A DNA stretch of 64,000 nucleotides from Rhodococcus sp. HNM0563 (GCF_012726195.1 NZ_JAASAF010000003.1:186001-250000); one strand, 5' to 3'; positions 1 through 9,608 are shown, counted from the stretch's first letter. The notes: generated by a model not told the origin, from the sequence alone. Made by a program: numbers and translations.

Positions 1-2
1 TG

Positions 3-587
3 ATTTCCATCGCCCAGTTCACGGAGGGGAACACCCCGGTGGTGTGGCGCGGCCCCATGCTCCACCGGGCATTGCAGCAGTTCCTCGCCGATGTCTTCTG
101 GGGCGATCTCGACGTGCTGCTGCTTGATCTCCCGCCCGGCACGGGCGACGTCGCGATCTCGGTTGCGCAACTGATCCCCAACGCGGAGATCCTCGTGGTG
201 ACAACCCCGCAGCAGGCAGCGGCGGAGGTTGCCGAGCGCGCCGGCTCGATTGCCCTGCAGACCCGTCAGCGCATCGCGGGCGTTGTCGAGAACATGTCGT
301 GGCTCGAACTGCCCGACGGCACCAAGATGGATGTCTTCGGTACCGGTGGCGGCCAGGCAGTCGCAGAGCGGCTCTCACGCGCAGTCGGAGCCGAGGTGCC
401 GCTGCTGGGCCAGATCCCCCTCGACCCTGCGATCCGTGAGGCGGGCGACGCGGGCACCCCGATCGTCCTCAGCGCCCCGGATTCCGCACCGGGCATCGCG
501 ATGCGGGAGATCGCCGAGAAGCTCGCAGTCCGTCGTCGTGGTCTGGCAGGAATGTCACTGGGGATCGACACCACCCGGCATCTCTGA
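3..587 (+). CDS. mrp: Mrp/ApbC-type Fe-S carrier ATPase, 3' part
   Basis: This is the C-terminal 194 residues of an Mrp/ApbC P-loop ATPase, a cytoplasmic carrier that binds and delivers Fe-S clusters. The start and the Walker A loop lie before the window; the frame is open from base 3. Visible are the DLPPGTGD switch segment, TTPQQAAAEVAERAG, VENMSW and FGTGGG. The CxxC pair that many Mrp proteins carry after VENMS is absent; the stretch reads ELPDGTKMDVF, a form I associate with actinobacteria. The gene ends 57 bases from the stop of convergent tatB. In M. tuberculosis an mrp gene sits near the same sigE-tatB block (recalled, not searched). Confidence 0.93.
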   Translation: MSIAQFTEGNTPVVWRGPMLHRALQQFLADVFWGDLDVLLLDLPPGTGDVAISVAQLIPNAEILVVTTPQQAAAEVAERAGSIALQTRQRIAGVVENMSWLELPDGTKMDVFGTGGGQAVAERLSRAVGAEVPLLGQIPLDPAIREAGDAGTPIVLSAPDSAPGIAMREIAEKLAVRRRGLAGMSLGIDTTRHL

Positions 588-606
588 GCCGGCAGGCAAG
601 CAGCAC

Positions 607-639
607 CGCCCCTCGGGGCGCAGAGCCCCTCCTCGGGGC
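607..639. terminator. Two G/C hairpins between convergent mrp and tatB
   Basis: Two back-to-back stems lie in the 57-base gap: CGCCCC/GGGGCG (607-612 and 615-620) and GCCCC/GGGGC (625-629 and 635-639). There is no U tract, which is usual for high-GC actinobacteria. Placement between two converging genes suggests a bidirectional terminator. Confidence 0.5.
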
Positions 640-644
640 GGACA

Positions 645-1055
645 TTACGTCGCGTCGGGATCGATCGGCGGAATCTCGCCCGGAGCGAGGGGCTTCGCCA
701 TGTCCGGCCGCGAAGGCGTCGAACTGTGGGCGCCTCCACCGGACCCATTGGTCGCCGGGGAATCGAACTTACCCGTGAGGATCGAGTCGTCGCCGTCGAG
801 AAGATGCTTGGTGATGACGGCCTTCGGCGTCATGCCCCGCAGCTGGTTGAGGTCGGACAGCGGCTTCTGGAGATCGTCGAATTCGGGTCCGAGTTCGTCC
901 TTGAGCTGCTGCCGGGCACCCGATGCATACTCACGCACCTGCCGGAGCGACTTGGTCACCCACGACACCGCACCCGGAAGTCGCTCCGGACCGAGGACCA
1001 CGAGGGCCGCGATGAGGAGGACCATGAACTCGCCCCAACCGATGTTGCCGAACAC
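645..1055 (-). CDS. tatB: Sec-independent protein translocase subunit TatB
   Basis: TatB (136 aa) is the twin-arginine translocase component that receives folded precursors together with TatC at the inner membrane. The GTG start at 1055 gives the typical N-terminus [20 protein letters not shown], one membrane helix, followed by the GPERLP hinge and an amphipathic helix around residues 22-60. The C-terminus is long, Pro/Asp-rich and probably disordered. The open frame continues upstream to 1166 but that extension would put a Cys-rich stretch before the membrane helix, so I reject it. It follows htrA by 64 bases, the same order as sigE-rseA-htrA-tatB in mycobacteria. No strong ribosome-binding site is visible before the GTG. 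Confidence 0.92.
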   Translation of the reverse strand: MFGNIGWGEFMVLLIAALVVLGPERLPGAVSWVTKSLRQVREYASGARQQLKDELGPEFDDLQKPLSDLNQLRGMTPKAVITKHLLDGDDSILTGKFDSPATNGSGGGAHSSTPSRPDMAKPLAPGEIPPIDPDAT

Positions 1056-1119
1056 GGCACCAGAGTACGTGGTCCACGCAGGATTGCAGCACCGACGGCA
1101 GATGTCACATCCCTCATGA

Positions 1120-2712
1120 TCAATCCGATACCGGTGTGACCTCGATGTCGACCAGGCGCCCCTCACGCACCAACTGCACGGTGACCGGCTGGTCCATCGC
1201 CTGCAGGTGAACGGCGACGACGAGTTCGTCCGCGCTCGTGACCTCTCGGTCGCCGACCTTGACGATCACGTCGCCTTCGACGATGCCTGCCTGCTGAGCC
1301 GGACTGCCCTGCTGCACATTGGCCACCTCGGCGCCGCTGGCAACATCGTTGACGACGGTCCGGGCATTCACACCGATCTCGGGATGATGCATCACACCCT
1401 CGGTGATGAGCGCCTGCGAAACCTCGGTGACGGTATCGATCGGGATCGCGAAGCCCAGACCGACCGATCCGCCGGTCTCCGACTTGATAGCCGAGTTGAT
1501 GCCGATGACCCGGCCTTCCGAGTCGATGAGCGGTCCGCCCGAATTACCCGGGTTGATGGCCGCGTCGGTCTGCACGGCATCGATGACCGCGTCGGTGTCG
1601 GTGCCCTGTCCGTTCAACCGCATGGGCCGATGCAGCGCACTGACGATGCCGCGCGTGACGGTCTTGTTCAGGCCGAGGGGAGAACCGACCGCGACGACGT
1701 CCTCGCCTACCTGGACGTCCTCGGAACGGCCGAGTTCTGCGACGACGAGATTGTCGACGTCATCGACTTTCAGGATCGCCAGATCGGTCTTGATGTCGCG
1801 CCCGACGATCGACGCAGGCACCTTCGTACCGTCGTTGAACGACACCTGCACGTTGGCTTCGGGATTGTTCGCGGCCATCGACACCACGTGGTTGTTGGTA
1901 GCGATATAGCCTTCCCCGTCGATCACGACACCTGATCCGGTTCCGGCGTCCTGGCCGAGCGTGACCTGGATCGACACGACCGCGGGCAGTACGGCGTCGG
2001 CAACCTGGGCAACAGTGCCGGTCGGGACGTCCTCACCTGCCGCAACCTGCGTCAGCGACACACCACGACTCGTCAGCGATCCGTTCTCGGACAGCATCAG
2101 AGCAACGACGAGCCCGCCGACCATTCCGATGACGACGGCTACGGCGGCGAGGGTGGCGAGGGCACGTGGCTCGACGCGACGGTCGAAGAGCACTTCCCGG
2201 AGGGCCAATTTGCGGGCAGGCGGCAGTTCGGTCGGCGCGGTGTCCGCAATGGGAGGACCGAGTCGCACGGCCGAGTCCGGGTTGCGCCACGGGTCGGGCG
2301 GCGTCGCCTCGACAGGGTCCTCGTCGGAGTCCCCGGGCGGCCGCTGAAGAGTATCCACGGCCTCGTGAGGGCGTCCGTACGCCTCGGCGAAGATCGGGTC
2401 GGCCGGAGGTGCATGCTGGATCCGCGGGTCCGGTGCCCGGTCTCGGGAGTTCCCGCCGAAGGAACCGACGGCACCGGCAGGCCGACCGAAGACCTGCGCA
2501 GCGGACGGGTCGACGGTAGGCCGATACACGGGCCTGGGTTCGAGACGCGGCGCGTCGGCGGGTCTTGCAATCTCCCCGGACCGACCCGAAGTGGCATCGG
2601 GCATATCGTCGGCGGGCACAGTGTCGTTGTCGCCGACCCCATTGTCGGCGGCACCGGCGTCGCCTCGCCCGTTACGTTGCACACCCGTCCGTTGCACAGA
2701 ATCGCCGCTCAC
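1120..2712 (-). CDS. htrA: HtrA/DegP-family membrane-anchored serine protease
   Basis: HtrA (530 aa) is a cell-envelope quality-control protease. Residues 1-180 are cytoplasmic, acidic and Pro-rich; one membrane helix spans about 184-207; the trypsin-like domain carries H275 (ATNNHVV), D310 (KTDLAILKV) and S391 (GNSGGPL); one PDZ domain fills about 440-528. The N-terminal region has two related short motifs, [10 protein letters not shown] and [10 protein letters not shown], about 38 residues apart. The GTG start at 2712 has GGGGGAGACGG about 8 bases upstream. It lies downstream of sigE and rseA and before tatB, so it probably belongs to the SigE envelope-stress response, as in M. tuberculosis. 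Orientation of domains suggests the protease faces outward. Confidence 0.95.
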   Translation of the reverse strand: MSGDSVQRTGVQRNGRGDAGAADNGVGDNDTVPADDMPDATSGRSGEIARPADAPRLEPRPVYRPTVDPSAAQVFGRPAGAVGSFGGNSRDRAPDPRIQHAPPADPIFAEAYGRPHEAVDTLQRPPGDSDEDPVEATPPDPWRNPDSAVRLGPPIADTAPTELPPARKLALREVLFDRRVEPRALATLAAVAVVIGMVGGLVVALMLSENGSLTSRGVSLTQVAAGEDVPTGTVAQVADAVLPAVVSIQVTLGQDAGTGSGVVIDGEGYIATNNHVVSMAANNPEANVQVSFNDGTKVPASIVGRDIKTDLAILKVDDVDNLVVAELGRSEDVQVGEDVVAVGSPLGLNKTVTRGIVSALHRPMRLNGQGTDTDAVIDAVQTDAAINPGNSGGPLIDSEGRVIGINSAIKSETGGSVGLGFAIPIDTVTEVSQALITEGVMHHPEIGVNARTVVNDVASGAEVANVQQGSPAQQAGIVEGDVIVKVGDREVTSADELVVAVHLQAMDQPVTVQLVREGRLVDIEVTPVSD

Positions 2713-2796
2713 GCGTGTCCGTCTCCCCCGTGTAGGTCCGTCACGCAGCCCAGTATCACCGATGGCACTGTCTCTGCTGCTACCGCCTGCTCGCTG

Positions 2797-3171
2797 TCAC
2801 CGACGACGGCGGATCGACCACCGGCGTGTGGTGCTCCACGGATCCTGGGCGGCGGCGTCGAACAGACCTCCCGGCCCCGACAGGCGGGTGGGGTCGGTGC
2901 TCGGCTGGTCGCAGAGATGGCTGGGGATGTTGCTCAGCGCCCCGAGCAACGAGGACGGCATCGCCGGGGCCTGACGGGCTGCCGACCGCAATGCGCGACG
3001 GGCCTGTTCCTGCGCTTCGACCTCGGTCGCGCATTCGCCGCAGATGGACAGATGCTGGGCGGCTCGGAGGTACGCCGACATCCGGAGCTCTCCGTCGACG
3101 AATGCGGCAACGGCTTCGCTGGCCAGGTGCTCCGTAGAGCCGAACCTGCGAGGTGGTTGCACCATCGTCAT
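2797..3171 (-). CDS. rseA: Zinc-associated anti-sigma factor RseA
   Basis: This 124 aa protein is the anti-sigma factor for the adjacent SigE. It has the ZAS motif H40-x3-C44-x2-C47 (HLSICGEC) in a small N-terminal helical domain and a disordered, basic C-terminus; no membrane helix is seen, so it is a cytoplasmic, redox-sensitive type. The open frame extends to 3225, but the ATG at 3171 has a perfect AGGAGG six bases upstream and starts 16 bases after the sigE stop, so I take that start. Family knowledge: thiol oxidation or phosphorylation-triggered Clp proteolysis releases SigE in mycobacteria. Confidence 0.92.
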   Translation of the reverse strand: MTMVQPPRRFGSTEHLASEAVAAFVDGELRMSAYLRAAQHLSICGECATEVEAQEQARRALRSAARQAPAMPSSLLGALSNIPSHLCDQPSTDPTRLSGPGGLFDAAAQDPWSTTRRWSIRRRR

Positions 3172-3187
3172 CAAATCCTCCTGGCGG

Positions 3188-3814
3188 CTACCCCGCATCG
3201 ACGCGACCGACTTCGACCTTCCCATGCTCGCGCAGGTGCTCGCGCAGCGCCTGGCGACCCCGGTGGATACGACTACGCACCGTACCGAGCTTCACCCCCA
3301 GTGTGGCACCGATCTCCTCGTAGGAGAGTCCTTCGATGTCACAGAGCACCACCGCGGCACGGTACTCCGGTGCCAGCGAGTCCAGTGCGGACTGCAGATC
3401 GGCACCGAGGCGAGCGTCGTGGTAGATCTCCTCGGGGTTCGGCCCGTGGGCCGGTACCCGATCGTAGTCCTCCGGCAGCGCTTCCATCCGGATCCGATTC
3501 CGGCGGCGCACCATGTCCAGGAAGAGGTTGGTGGTGATTCGATGCAGCCAGCCCTCGAAAGTGCCCGGCTGGTAGTCCTGAAGCGAACGGAACACTCGGA
3601 TGAATGTGTCCTGGGTGATATCTTCGGCGTCCTGTGCGTTGCCGGAAAGTCGGTAGGCGAGCCGGTACACGCGGTCGCCGTGCTGACGGACCAGCTCGTC
3701 CCATGACGGCATGGAAGCACGATCACCGGTGGCATCGAACACTGCTGTTCCGCTCATATCGGTGTCGGCAGATGTGCACACGTCGGGGGTGGGGACGGTA
3801 TCGGATCTTTGCAT
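3188..3814 (-). CDS. sigE: ECF sigma factor SigE
   Basis: SigE (208 aa) directs RNA polymerase to envelope and oxidative stress promoters. Region 2 covers about residues 38-105 ([20 protein letters not shown], then [12 protein letters not shown]) and region 4 about 140-195 ([23 protein letters not shown] with the helix-turn-helix [19 protein letters not shown], written here in two parts). The acidic linker [18 protein letters not shown] is typical of this group. An AGGAGG lies 14 bases before the ATG, which is long; M20 is an alternative internal start, and multiple starts are known for mycobacterial sigE. It heads the rseA-htrA-tatB run and diverges from the methyltransferase. Confidence 0.95.
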   Translation of the reverse strand: MQRSDTVPTPDVCTSADTDMSGTAVFDATGDRASMPSWDELVRQHGDRVYRLAYRLSGNAQDAEDITQDTFIRVFRSLQDYQPGTFEGWLHRITTNLFLDMVRRRNRIRMEALPEDYDRVPAHGPNPEEIYHDARLGADLQSALDSLAPEYRAAVVLCDIEGLSYEEIGATLGVKLGTVRSRIHRGRQALREHLREHGKVEVGRVDAG

Positions 3815-4101
3815 GTGGATCGGTGGATCCTCCTCTTCGGGACCGCTGATCGAAAACGATATCTTCGGTGGTCAACGCTTGGACGCGGGATTCTATTTCC
3901 GCTGGTGTCCTTCGTCGACCTTTCCGATGAATCTTTCGCCTTCGTCGAACCGGCGGTCTGTTGCGTATCCGACCATCACTTTTCACCACAGCGATGTGGA
4001 CGCCGTATGAGTACCCTGAAAGTCAGCTGAGAAACCACGAACGTGGGATTCTGGGGCGCGCCTGCCTGCACTGATGCGGTCGCGACGATAGCCTCATCAG
4101 G
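3815..4101. other. Divergent intergenic region sigE / O-methyltransferase
   Basis: This 287-base gap is less GC-rich than its neighbours and must hold promoters for both directions. No credible coding frame with a ribosome-binding site was found. I could not identify a SigE-type GGAAC/GTT promoter pair with confidence. Confidence 0.4.
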
Positions 4102-4737
4102 GTGCAGACCAATGCCGACCGGATCCTGGCCCACGCGGAGAATGTCGTCGTCGAGGACGATGCCCTCGTCAACGCGCGCGAACGCGCCCTCGATCTCGGC
4201 GCCGAACCCGTTTCTCCGTCCGTGGGCGCAACGTTGTCGCTGTTCGCGCGCATGCTCGATGCGCGCACCATCGTCGAGATCGGCACCGGCGCCGGTGTCA
4301 GCGGCTTGTGGTTGCTCCACGGACTCCGCGAGGACGGCGTCCTCACCACCATCGACAGCGAACCCGAGCACCAGCGGGCCGCCAAGATCGCGTTCCGGGA
4401 CGGCGGGATGGTCGCCTCCCGAACCCGGCTGATCAACGGCCGGGCACTCGACGTGCTGCCTCGCCTCGCGGATTCCGGGTACGACCTCGTCTTCGTCGAC
4501 GCCACGCCCGCCGACCATCCGCACTTCGTCCAGGAAGGCGTACGGTTGCTCAGGCCCGGCGGTGTCATCGTGCTGCACAACGCACTGCTCGACGGGCGTG
4601 TCGCGGACCCGGCAGCGCGAGACTCGACGGTGCTCGCCGTTCGTGAGGCCGCCCGTGCCATCTCACAGGACGACCGGCTTGCTCCCGTCGTCCTGCCTCT
4701 CGGCGACGGACTTCTGTGCGCTGTGCGTATGAGCTGA
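4102..4737 (+). CDS. SAM-dependent O-methyltransferase (catechol/caffeoyl-CoA type)
   Basis: This 211 aa protein belongs to the class of small SAM-dependent O-methyltransferases. Motif I is [15 protein letters not shown] near residues 58-72, followed by the acidic ribose-binding residue in TTIDSEPEH and the metal/catalytic segment [13 protein letters not shown] around 128-140. The last strand motif [19 protein letters not shown] is complete. Length matches the family. The start is GTG at 4102. The gene diverges from sigE exactly as Rv1220c does from sigE in M. tuberculosis (recalled). Substrate is unknown. Confidence 0.85.
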   Translation: MQTNADRILAHAENVVVEDDALVNARERALDLGAEPVSPSVGATLSLFARMLDARTIVEIGTGAGVSGLWLLHGLREDGVLTTIDSEPEHQRAAKIAFRDGGMVASRTRLINGRALDVLPRLADSGYDLVFVDATPADHPHFVQEGVRLLRPGGVIVLHNALLDGRVADPAARDSTVLAVREAARAISQDDRLAPVVLPLGDGLLCAVRMS

Positions 4738-4758
4738 GCGCCGTGCCTACCGGGTGAG

Positions 4759-5973
4759 CTAGATCCACACGCCCTTGCCGATGGCGACGACCCCTCCGTT
4801 ACTCACCGCGAAGCGCTGACGGTCGCGTTCGAGATCGACTCCGATGATCTCGCCGTCTCCGACGACGACATTCTTGTCGAGAATTGCGTGACGCACGACG
4901 GCGCCCTTGCCGATACGCACCCCGGGCATCAGCACACTGCCCTCGACGGTGGCGCCGTCCTCGACCATGACATTGGAGCTGAGTACCGAGTTACGGACGG
5001 TCGCGGCCGACAGGATGCTCCCTGCCCCCACGATCGACTCCTGCGCGAGACCGCCCTGTACGAACTTCGCGGGCGGGAGGTTCTCCGCCGCACCGCGGAT
5101 CGGCCAACGCTTGTTGTACAGATTGAAGATGGGGTGGACGGACACCAGATCCATGTGTGCGTCGTAGAACGCGTCGAGCGTGCCGACGTCGCGCCAATAG
5201 GCGCGATCGCGTTCGGTGGCGCCCGGCACCACGTTGTCGTTGAAGTCGTAGACGTGCGCCGCACCCTGCGCGACGAGAGCGGGGATGATGTCGCCGCCCA
5301 TGTCGTGGTCCGAATCGGAATTCTCGGAATCGGCACGCAACGCCTCGACAAGCACCTTCGTGGTGAAGACGTAGTTGCCCATGGAGGCAAATGTCACGTT
5401 GGGGTCGTCGGGAGTGCCGGGCGGGTGTGCGGGCTTTTCGAGGAACTGGGTGATGCGGCCGGACTCGTCACTGTCGATGCATCCGAAGGCGAACGCTTCA
5501 CTGCGCGGAACCCGGATGCCCGCGACGGTCACGCCGGCTCCGGATTCGATGTGCTGACGCACCATCTGCTCGGGGTCCATACGGTAGACGTGGTCGGCAC
5601 CGAACACCACGATGTACTCGGGATCCTCGTCGTACACGAGGTTCAGCGACTGCAGGATCGCATCGGCACTCCCGGTGTACCAGCGCGGCCCCAGACGCTG
5701 CTGCGCGGGCACCGGGGTGATGTATTCCCCCGTGAAACCGGAAAGCCGCCAGGTCTGGGAGATGTGCCGATCGAGCGAGTGCGACTTGTACTGCGTCAGC
5801 ACACAGATACGCAGATAGCCGGCGTTGACGAGGTTGCTCAGCACGAAATCGATCAGACGGTAGGCACCTCCGAACGGCACCGCGGGCTTCGCGCGGTCAG
5901 CGGTCAACGGATACAGCCGCTTACCCTCGCCGCCGGCGAGCACGATTCCAAGCACATGTGGCTGGCTCCTCAC
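4759..5973 (-). CDS. glgC: Glucose-1-phosphate adenylyltransferase
   Basis: GlgC (404 aa) makes ADP-glucose from glucose-1-phosphate and ATP, the first committed step of bacterial glycogen and maltose-1-phosphate synthesis. The nucleotide-binding signature [13 protein letters not shown] is at residues 13-25, [17 protein letters not shown] follows, and the catalytic loop [10 protein letters not shown] and sugar-binding FLEKP are present. The last 110 residues form the left-handed beta-helix with repeated V/I-G-D/N hexapeptides. The protein is full length. It is transcribed away from glgM with a 162-base shared intergenic region, and converges on the O-methyltransferase with only 21 bases between stops. 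Confidence 0.97.
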   Translation of the reverse strand: MRSQPHVLGIVLAGGEGKRLYPLTADRAKPAVPFGGAYRLIDFVLSNLVNAGYLRICVLTQYKSHSLDRHISQTWRLSGFTGEYITPVPAQQRLGPRWYTGSADAILQSLNLVYDEDPEYIVVFGADHVYRMDPEQMVRQHIESGAGVTVAGIRVPRSEAFAFGCIDSDESGRITQFLEKPAHPPGTPDDPNVTFASMGNYVFTTKVLVEALRADSENSDSDHDMGGDIIPALVAQGAAHVYDFNDNVVPGATERDRAYWRDVGTLDAFYDAHMDLVSVHPIFNLYNKRWPIRGAAENLPPAKFVQGGLAQESIVGAGSILSAATVRNSVLSSNVMVEDGATVEGSVLMPGVRIGKGAVVRHAILDKNVVVGDGEIIGVDLERDRQRFAVSNGGVVAIGKGVWI

Positions 5974-6135
5974 ACGCTCAACCTATCCGCACTGCGCACG
6001 ATGCCGCCAGCCAAGTGAGAACTCGGACACCGAGGAGTCGGCAACCCTGTCGGGGTACCGCGGCCTCCGATGCCTCGCGTCCCGGCGTCCGGAGATCGAG
6101 TGGCCGGAATTTCTGCGGCCGGATAGTTTGATGCG
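5974..6135. promoter_or_regulatory. Shared divergent promoter region of glgC and glgM
   Basis: The 162 bases between the two glycogen genes must carry both promoters. I see no clear operator palindrome or riboswitch. Co-divergence of glgC with the ADP-glucose-using synthase suggests joint control. Confidence 0.45.
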
Positions 6136-7308
6136 GTGCGGGTGGCAATGATGACACGGGAGTATCCGCCCGAGGTGTACGGCGGTGCAGGCGTTCACGT
6201 GACCGAGCTGGTGTCGCAATTACGGCACCTGTGCGAGGTCGACGTGCATTGCATGGGGGCGCCCCGCGAGACCGCGATCGTGTACTCCCCCGATCCGGCG
6301 CTCTCCGGCGCCAACGCTGCATTGACCACCCTGTCAGCGGAATTGCGCATGGCGCACGGGGCGGCCGGAGCGGACATCGTCCACTCACACACGTGGTACT
6401 CGGGTCTCGCCGGTCATCTCGCCGCAGACCTGTACGACGTCCCCCACGTCCTCACCGCTCACTCGCTCGAGCCCCGACGCCCGTGGAAGGCCGAACAGCT
6501 CGGTGGCGGTTACCGGATTTCGTCGTGGTCCGAGCGCAACGCCGTGCAGTACGCGGACGCGGTCATCGCCGTCAGCGACGGTATGCGCCTCGACGTTCTC
6601 GACGCATATCCGTTCGTCGACCCCGCACGCGTCCACGTGGTGCGAAACGGGATCGACACCTCGGTGTGGCATCCGGGCCCCCTCGCGCCCGATTCCGAAT
6701 CGGTGCTGCCGACGATCGGTGTCGATCCGACCGCACCGATTGCCGTGTTCGTCGGCCGCATCACCCGGCAGAAGGGCCTCGGTCATCTGATCGCCGCGGC
6801 GCACCGCATCGCGCCCGAGATCCAACTCGTGTTGTGTGCAGGCGCTCCCGACACCCCGGAGCTCGCAGCGGACACCGAACGGGCCGTCGCCGAATTGCAG
6901 AGCTCGCGGGGCAACGTCATCTGGGTTCAGGAGATGCTTCCGCGAGAATCGGTTCGCGAGCTGCTCGCTGCCGCTCAGGTTTTCGTGTGCCCTTCGGTGT
7001 ACGAGCCACTCGGTATCGTCAACCTCGAAGCGATGGCGTGCGAGACCGCCGTAGTGGCGTCGGATGTGGGCGGGATCCCCGAGGTCGTGCAGGACGGCGT
7101 CACCGGCACGCTTGTGCACTACAACTCGTACGAACCCGCAGTCTACGAACGCGCTCTCGCGGACGCCGTCAACGATCTCGCCTCCGACTCCGTGCGCGCC
7201 GCCGAATTCGGTCGGGCCGGGCGAGCGCGGGCGATCAGCGAGTTCTCCTGGGCGCAGATCGCGCGGGCCACCCTCGCGGTCTATCAGGACGCGATCAGTC
7301 GCCGCTGA
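6136..7308 (+). CDS. glgM: ADP-glucose-dependent glycosyltransferase (alpha-maltose-1-phosphate synthase, GlgM/GlgA type)
   Basis: This 390 aa GT4-fold transferase is the actinobacterial glycogen synthase type, now known in mycobacteria to join ADP-glucose to glucose-1-phosphate forming alpha-maltose-1-phosphate. The N-terminal MTREYPPEVYGGAGVHV has the GGAGVH acceptor/phosphate loop; the C-terminal half carries VFVGRITRQKGLGHLI and the E-x7-E element CPSVYEPLGIVNLEAMAC with VGGIPEVV. Length matches the GlgM form rather than the longer plant-type GlgA. GTG start at 6136. Its last 14 bases overlap the 3' end of the convergent methyltransferase gene. Alternative reading: a true glucan-elongating synthase. 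Confidence 0.9.
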   Translation: MRVAMMTREYPPEVYGGAGVHVTELVSQLRHLCEVDVHCMGAPRETAIVYSPDPALSGANAALTTLSAELRMAHGAAGADIVHSHTWYSGLAGHLAADLYDVPHVLTAHSLEPRRPWKAEQLGGGYRISSWSERNAVQYADAVIAVSDGMRLDVLDAYPFVDPARVHVVRNGIDTSVWHPGPLAPDSESVLPTIGVDPTAPIAVFVGRITRQKGLGHLIAAAHRIAPEIQLVLCAGAPDTPELAADTERAVAELQSSRGNVIWVQEMLPRESVRELLAAAQVFVCPSVYEPLGIVNLEAMACETAVVASDVGGIPEVVQDGVTGTLVHYNSYEPAVYERALADAVNDLASDSVRAAEFGRAGRARAISEFSWAQIARATLAVYQDAISRR

Positions 7309-8149
7309 CCTCACCGGGCCGCCGGATCCACGTCGACACCACCACCGATGCGGTCACCTCGAAATCGTCGGGCAGCGCCTCCACCATTTCAGTGCGCTGC
7401 GCCGCGGTGAGATGGAAGGCGGAGGGGCCCATTCCCACGAGAGCGACGAGCGCCGTGCGGGTCAGCTCCATGGCGAAACGAACCTCGGTGCGATCGTGTC
7501 GCTCGAATCGCCCGGACAGCGCCGACGACAGACGTTCGGTCTTGTGTTCGTCGACGCTGACCATCCCGGGCAGCGACACGAGTTCACGCAGGTGCTCCGG
7601 TGTCGGAGTGGCCACCACGAGCACACCGCCGGGCTCCAGGACGCGGTGCGCCTCGGACGCGTTGCGCGGGGCGAACACCGACAGGACGTGCCCGAGCGTC
7701 CCGGATCGCACCGGGATCTGCGCCCACACGTCCGCCAGGACAGCGCCGGTGCGGGGATGGCTACGGGCGATTCGGCGAGCCGCCGGTTTCGACACATCGA
7801 GACCGATACCTCGGGAACCCGGCATCCCGTCGAGGACGGAGGCAAGGTAGCTCCCGGTGCCCGCGCCCACCTCGAGCACACCCGAATCGGACGGGACGGA
7901 CGCGCACGCAGCCCTCACCGCCTCGCGGATCGGGTCGTAATGGCCGCCGTCGAGGAACGCGGCGCGGTCGGCGATCATCTCTGCTGTGTCGCCGGTGAAT
8001 CGGGTCGCCGCACCGCTCGAGAGAGAAACGTAGCCCTGCCGTGCGATGTCGAAGCTGTGGCCGCGTTCGCAGAACACCGCCGTGGCATCGAGATCCATCG
8101 CGGATTCACAATGCGGGCACGCGAGGAGGTCGATCACCGAGTCGAGCAT
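7295..8149 (-). CDS. Putative 23S rRNA (guanine-N1) methyltransferase, RlmA/TlrB type
   Basis: This 284 aa protein has the layout of RlmA-family rRNA methyltransferases: an N-terminal zinc ribbon with C11-x2-C14 and C27-x3-H31 (ACPHCESA, FCERGH), the conserved DIARQGYVSLSSG link, then a Rossmann SAM domain with VLEVGAGTGSY and the late motif VLEPGGVLVVATPTP. Homologs methylate G745 or G748 in helix 35 of 23S rRNA and can alter macrolide susceptibility; which base is modified here cannot be told. It is the last gene of the long minus-strand run and overlaps glgM by 14 bases at the 3' ends. Confidence 0.82.
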   Translation of the reverse strand: MLDSVIDLLACPHCESAMDLDATAVFCERGHSFDIARQGYVSLSSGAATRFTGDTAEMIADRAAFLDGGHYDPIREAVRAACASVPSDSGVLEVGAGTGSYLASVLDGMPGSRGIGLDVSKPAARRIARSHPRTGAVLADVWAQIPVRSGTLGHVLSVFAPRNASEAHRVLEPGGVLVVATPTPEHLRELVSLPGMVSVDEHKTERLSSALSGRFERHDRTEVRFAMELTRTALVALVGMGPSAFHLTAAQRTEMVEALPDDFEVTASVVVSTWIRRPGEVSGD

Positions 8150-8179
8150 GGTTTCCCTTCATCCACGACGCGCACCGCA

Positions 8180-8230
8180 GGTCTCGCCGATACGAATCCG
8201 GGCCCCGCGCACAGACACCAGCGCGAGACC
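8180..8230 (-). terminator. Long-loop hairpin after DUF3117 gene
   Basis: An 8-base perfect inverted repeat, GGTCTCGC (8180-8187) and GCGAGACC (8223-8230), lies 26 bases beyond the DUF3117 stop. The 35-base loop is large and no U tract follows, so it is only a weak terminator candidate. Confidence 0.3.
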
Positions 8231-8255
8231 CGGAAACGTTCGAAAGAGGCGCTGA

Positions 8256-8423
8256 TCAGCTGGTGACACTCTTGAGTTCGTCGCCGAGGGCCGCAGCCTC
8301 GTCCGGCGTGAGCTCGACGACCAAACGTCCGCCGCCCTCGAGTGGAACCCTCATGACGATTCCTCGTCCCTCTTTGGTTGCTTCGAGGGGACCGTCCCCG
8401 GTCCGGGGCTTCATGGCCGCCAT
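8256..8423 (-). CDS. DUF3117 small conserved protein
   Basis: This 55 aa protein matches the DUF3117 family found across actinobacteria (the Rv1211 type, from memory). Recognisable are MAAMKPRTGDGPLEATKEGR near the start, MRVPLEGGGRLVVEL and the ending LTPDEAAALGDELK. Function is unknown; the size and basic N-terminus would fit a nucleic-acid or ribosome-associated factor, but that is inference. The ATG at 8423 has GGAGGGAGCAGAGG directly upstream. It follows tag by 151 bases and is well conserved in position after it in mycobacteria. Confidence 0.9.
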   Translation of the reverse strand: MAAMKPRTGDGPLEATKEGRGIVMRVPLEGGGRLVVELTPDEAAALGDELKSVTS

Positions 8424-8574
8424 CCTCTGCTCCCTCCAAATCTGCACCCGACCTCCGGGCGCGTGGGTTACCGTGTGGTTGCCTCGTCGCGGTCGACGAT
8501 GCGCGCTCCACCATTGTTCCCTATCGCGGTCCTCGCTGGACAGCGGACTCCCGCAGGTGCCCGCGCGCAGTAGG

Positions 8575-9168
8575 TCAAGCGTCCGTTCGAACCCAGCACT
8601 CCGCGATGTGGTCGTCGACCATGCCGGTGGCCTGCATGAGGGCATACGCAGTGGTGGGGCCCACAAAACGGAACCCCCGGCGCTTGAGTTCACGCGCCAT
8701 GGCCGTCGATTCCTCGGTCACCGCGGGAATCCGCTCCGCGGAGTCGAACCGCTCGGCGCGCCGCGGCGGCGCGAACGACCACAGCAACGTGTCGAGGTCC
8801 GAATCGGTGAGATCGAGTACCGCTCGCGCGTTCGACACGACTGCCTCGATCTTGAGCCGATTGCGGACGATGCTGGCGTCGGCCATCAGCGCCGCGATCT
8901 TCTCCTCGTCGTAGCGAGCCACGATGTCGACATCGAAACCGTCGAACGCCGCGCGGAACCCCTCGCGTTTACGCAGGATCGTCAACCACGAAAGCCCCGA
9001 CTGGAACGCCTCGAGGGCGAGCCGCTCGAACAGTTCGTCGCGGCCGTGCAGTTCCCGTCCCCATTCGGTGTCGTGATAGTCGCGGTAGAGCGTCTCGCCG
9101 GTGCGATCGACCGCCCAGGGACACCGTGTCCGTCCGTCCGCGGTCATGGTCCGTCCGTCCGAGGTCAT
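8575..9168 (-). CDS. tag: DNA-3-methyladenine glycosylase I
   Basis: Tag (197 aa) excises 3-methyladenine from alkylated DNA. It has the family start RCPWAVDRTGETLYRDYHD, the E and Y residues that recognise the base, SGLSWLTILRKREGFRAAF, and the C-terminal FVGPTTAYALMQATGMVDDH with zinc-binding H and C residues (HIAECW). The ATG at 9168 overlaps the TGA of the upstream DivIVA-like gene (ATGA), so translation is probably coupled. The open frame upstream of this ATG is ignored. Length and motifs are complete. Confidence 0.94.
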   Translation of the reverse strand: MTSDGRTMTADGRTRCPWAVDRTGETLYRDYHDTEWGRELHGRDELFERLALEAFQSGLSWLTILRKREGFRAAFDGFDVDIVARYDEEKIAALMADASIVRNRLKIEAVVSNARAVLDLTDSDLDTLLWSFAPPRRAERFDSAERIPAVTEESTAMARELKRRGFRFVGPTTAYALMQATGMVDDHIAECWVRTDA

Positions 9169-9608
9169 GACGTGGCCCCTTCGTCGGCGTCCTGCTGCTC
9201 CATCTCGGCCACCGACTCCGCCGGTCGCGTGGACCCGCAAGGCCTGGATTCGTCGTGCTCGTCGTCCGGTTTCTCGACGACGCGATCGTCGGGAAGGGGT
9301 ACGTCGTCGCCCAGCGTCTCGGCGGACACCTCGTACTCCGCGATCCGCGCCTTGAGTTCGTCGATCTCGCGAGCGAGCCGATCGAGTGCCCAATCGACCT
9401 CGCCCATCTTGTATCCGCGCAAAGTCTGCTGGAAGCGCAGATCTCGCACGTCGGTGCCCGTCACGTCGGACGCGGGCAGGACGGTGGCTGTGGTACCGGG
9501 CGGGATGGGCGCGAGCGCTTCACCACGCCCGAACACCACACTCGCGACGAAGAACAGCGCGGCGCCGACGACGACGATGACGAGCACGTACAGCAGAACC
9601 GTCAGCAT
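9165..9608 (-). CDS. DivIVA-domain membrane protein
   Basis: This 147 aa protein has one N-terminal membrane helix (about residues 3-26) and, near residues 57-90, a DivIVA-like element RFQQTLRGYKMGEVDWALDR leading into a short coiled coil. The C-terminal 50 residues are acidic and low-complexity. It corresponds to the small conserved gene between gpgS and tag in mycobacteria (Rv1209, recalled). The motif suggests a role at poles or septa, where DivIVA/Wag31 acts in this group, but no function is established here. It lies 34 bases after gpgS and overlaps tag. Confidence 0.8.
   Translation of the reverse strand: MLTVLLYVLVIVVVGAALFFVASVVFGRGEALAPIPPGTTATVLPASDVTGTDVRDLRFQQTLRGYKMGEVDWALDRLAREIDELKARIAEYEVSAETLGDDVPLPDDRVVEKPDDEHDESRPCGSTRPAESVAEMEQQDADEGATS

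Noticed and set aside
4888-6018. Open frame of 376 codons opposite glgC
   Set aside because: glgC on the other strand is complete and certain; this frame is compositionally a shadow.
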